Assembly: GCF_946477055.1 (NCBI RefSeq)
Contig: NZ_CAMKXG010000152.1
Location: 1 to 8,739 of the forward strand
DNA length: 8,739 bases
DNA from: Lonsdalea britannica
GTDB lineage: Bacteria > Pseudomonadota > Gammaproteobacteria > Enterobacterales > Enterobacteriaceae
Direction of reading: 5' to 3'
Both the position numbers and the translations under genes were made by a program. The notes under the pieces were generated by a model, which saw only the letters and a program-made list of their open reading frames with translations, made no database searches and was not told the DNA's origin. Below, in pieces: positions 7,998-8,739 of this stretch. The stretch's first letter is position 1. The number at the start of each line of letters is the position of its first letter.

Positions 7998-8055
7998 TGT
8001 TACAACCTCATTGCTTATATTTCAATTCGTTACAGCAAGCTTAGCTGGCTGATCA

Positions 8056-8094
8056 TAAAACACGAAACGGCTCCTGATAGCGTCAGGAGCCGTT
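8056..8094 (-). terminator. Stem-loop between bamB and der, probable terminator or attenuator
   Basis: A perfect 12-bp stem on the minus strand (AACGGCTCCTGA at 8094-8083 with TCAGGAGCCGTT at 8077-8066) has a five-base loop. The bases after the stem are TCGTG then TTTT, so the T-run is delayed and short. It is a strong hairpin 52 bases after the bamB stop, but an imperfect terminator that may let transcription continue into der. Confidence 0.55.
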
Positions 8095-8145
8095 CGACAG
8101 GTCGAAGGCCATTCTGGCGCCCTCGCCCGGAGTAAAACACGTGTA

Positions 8146-8739
8146 CTAGCGCGTAAAGGCGTAAACCTCGCCGTCTTTAGCCTGAATCAGCAGCTTATCG
8201 CTGGCTACCACAGGGTTGCTGAGGAAGCCGGAGCTATCCACTTTCTGCTGAGAGACGAAACGGCCATCGGTCGTGTTGACCCAATGCATGTACCCTTCCG
8301 CGTCCCCAATCACCAGGTAACCATTATACAGTGCCGGGGCCGTTAGATTACGGTGCAACAGCTCGCTCTGACGCCAGATGCTCACGCCGCCGCTGGTATT
8401 CAGAGCCACGATGCGATCATCCTGATCGACCAGATAGATACGGTCGCCGTCAACGATGAAGTCGTTCACCGAGCCCAGCTCGCGTTTCCACAAAATCTGA
8501 CCGGAGCGCAGGTCCAGCGCCGTCAGGTTGCCGTGGTAACCCAGCGCATACACCACTTCGCCAACGATCACCGGCGTAGTATCGACGTCGTTCAGACGGT
8601 CAATTTCGGTCGCGCCACTTGGCTGGGAAATGCGTTGCTGCCAAATCAATTGGCCCTGGTTGATCAGCACGGCGCTGACGCGTCCGTTGTCGCCGCCAAC
8701 GATGGCCGCGCCAAATGCGGTCGCAGGCGCAGACTCGCC
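8146..8739 (-). CDS. bamB: Outer membrane assembly factor BamB, C-terminal half (5' end outside window)
   Basis: A beta-propeller lipoprotein of the BAM complex, which folds beta-barrel proteins into the outer membrane from the periplasmic side. The window holds 197 codons before the stop, about half of the family's usual 390 or so. The reading frame is open to the right edge (GESAPATAFGAAIVGGDNG), so the true start with its lipoprotein signal lies beyond the window; GTG 8670 is an internal valine codon. PQQ-like blade repeats are visible: ALGYHGNLTALDLRSGQILW, ELGSVNDFIVDGDRIYLVDQ, and a last blade ending LLIQAKDGEVYAFTR, which matches the C-terminus I recall for E. coli BamB. Confidence 0.97.
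   Translation of the reverse strand, partial: GESAPATAFGAAIVGGDNGRVSAVLINQGQLIWQQRISQPSGATEIDRLNDVDTTPVIVGEVVYALGYHGNLTALDLRSGQILWKRELGSVNDFIVDGDRIYLVDQDDRIVALNTSGGVSIWRQSELLHRNLTAPALYNGYLVIGDAEGYMHWVNTTDGRFVSQQKVDSSGFLSNPVVASDKLLIQAKDGEVYAFTR

Noticed and set aside
8008..8034. TATAAG/TTGCTG as a der promoter
   Set aside because: The spacing between the two elements is about 13 bases, too short for a sigma-70 promoter.

Overview
The window is a chromosomal segment of a gamma-proteobacterium of the order Enterobacterales. GuaA, GuaB, XseA, YfgJ, Der and BamB all read closely like their E. coli counterparts (recalled, not aligned), and they lie in the same relative order and orientation as on the E. 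coli chromosome (guaA-guaB, divergent xseA, then yfgJ-der-bamB). The moderately GC-rich codons and an M4 protease gene of the Prt1/protealysin type between xseA and yfgJ suggest a soft-rot relative (Dickeya, Pectobacterium, Brenneria type) or a Serratia-like organism. That placement is an inference.

Layout. Bases 1-1544 (minus) hold guaA, cut at the left edge only 11 or so codons before its expected end. A 94-base gap with a terminator-like hairpin separates it from guaB (1639-3108, minus). The 170-base divergent region 3109-3278 carries the guaB promoter: a perfect TATAAT, a GC-rich discriminator, an AT-rich upstream palindrome, a PurR-like box, and an inverted repeat linking the mRNA 5' end to the bases just before the guaB start codon. 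On the plus strand follow xseA (3279-4634), an M4 metalloprotease (4751-5812) and, overlapping its end, a small gene (5781-6131) that looks like the emfourin family of M4 protease inhibitors. On the minus strand, converging on it after 16 bases, is yfgJ (6148-6390), then der (6504-7997) with a clean intrinsic terminator, then the C-terminal half of bamB (8146-8739), which runs off the right edge.

Function. guaB and guaA are the two steps from IMP to GMP. xseA is the large subunit of exonuclease VII. The protease and its putative inhibitor form a compact accessory cassette set into an otherwise housekeeping block; they probably act as an enzyme-inhibitor pair. der (50S ribosome maturation) and bamB (outer-membrane protein assembly) are housekeeping genes. 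No RNA genes, CRISPR arrays, insertion sequences or prophage pieces were seen, and no gene-free stretch exceeds 170 bases.

The most system-like content is the protease/inhibitor cassette. It belongs to families that are already described, so it is notable but I do not claim it as wholly new.
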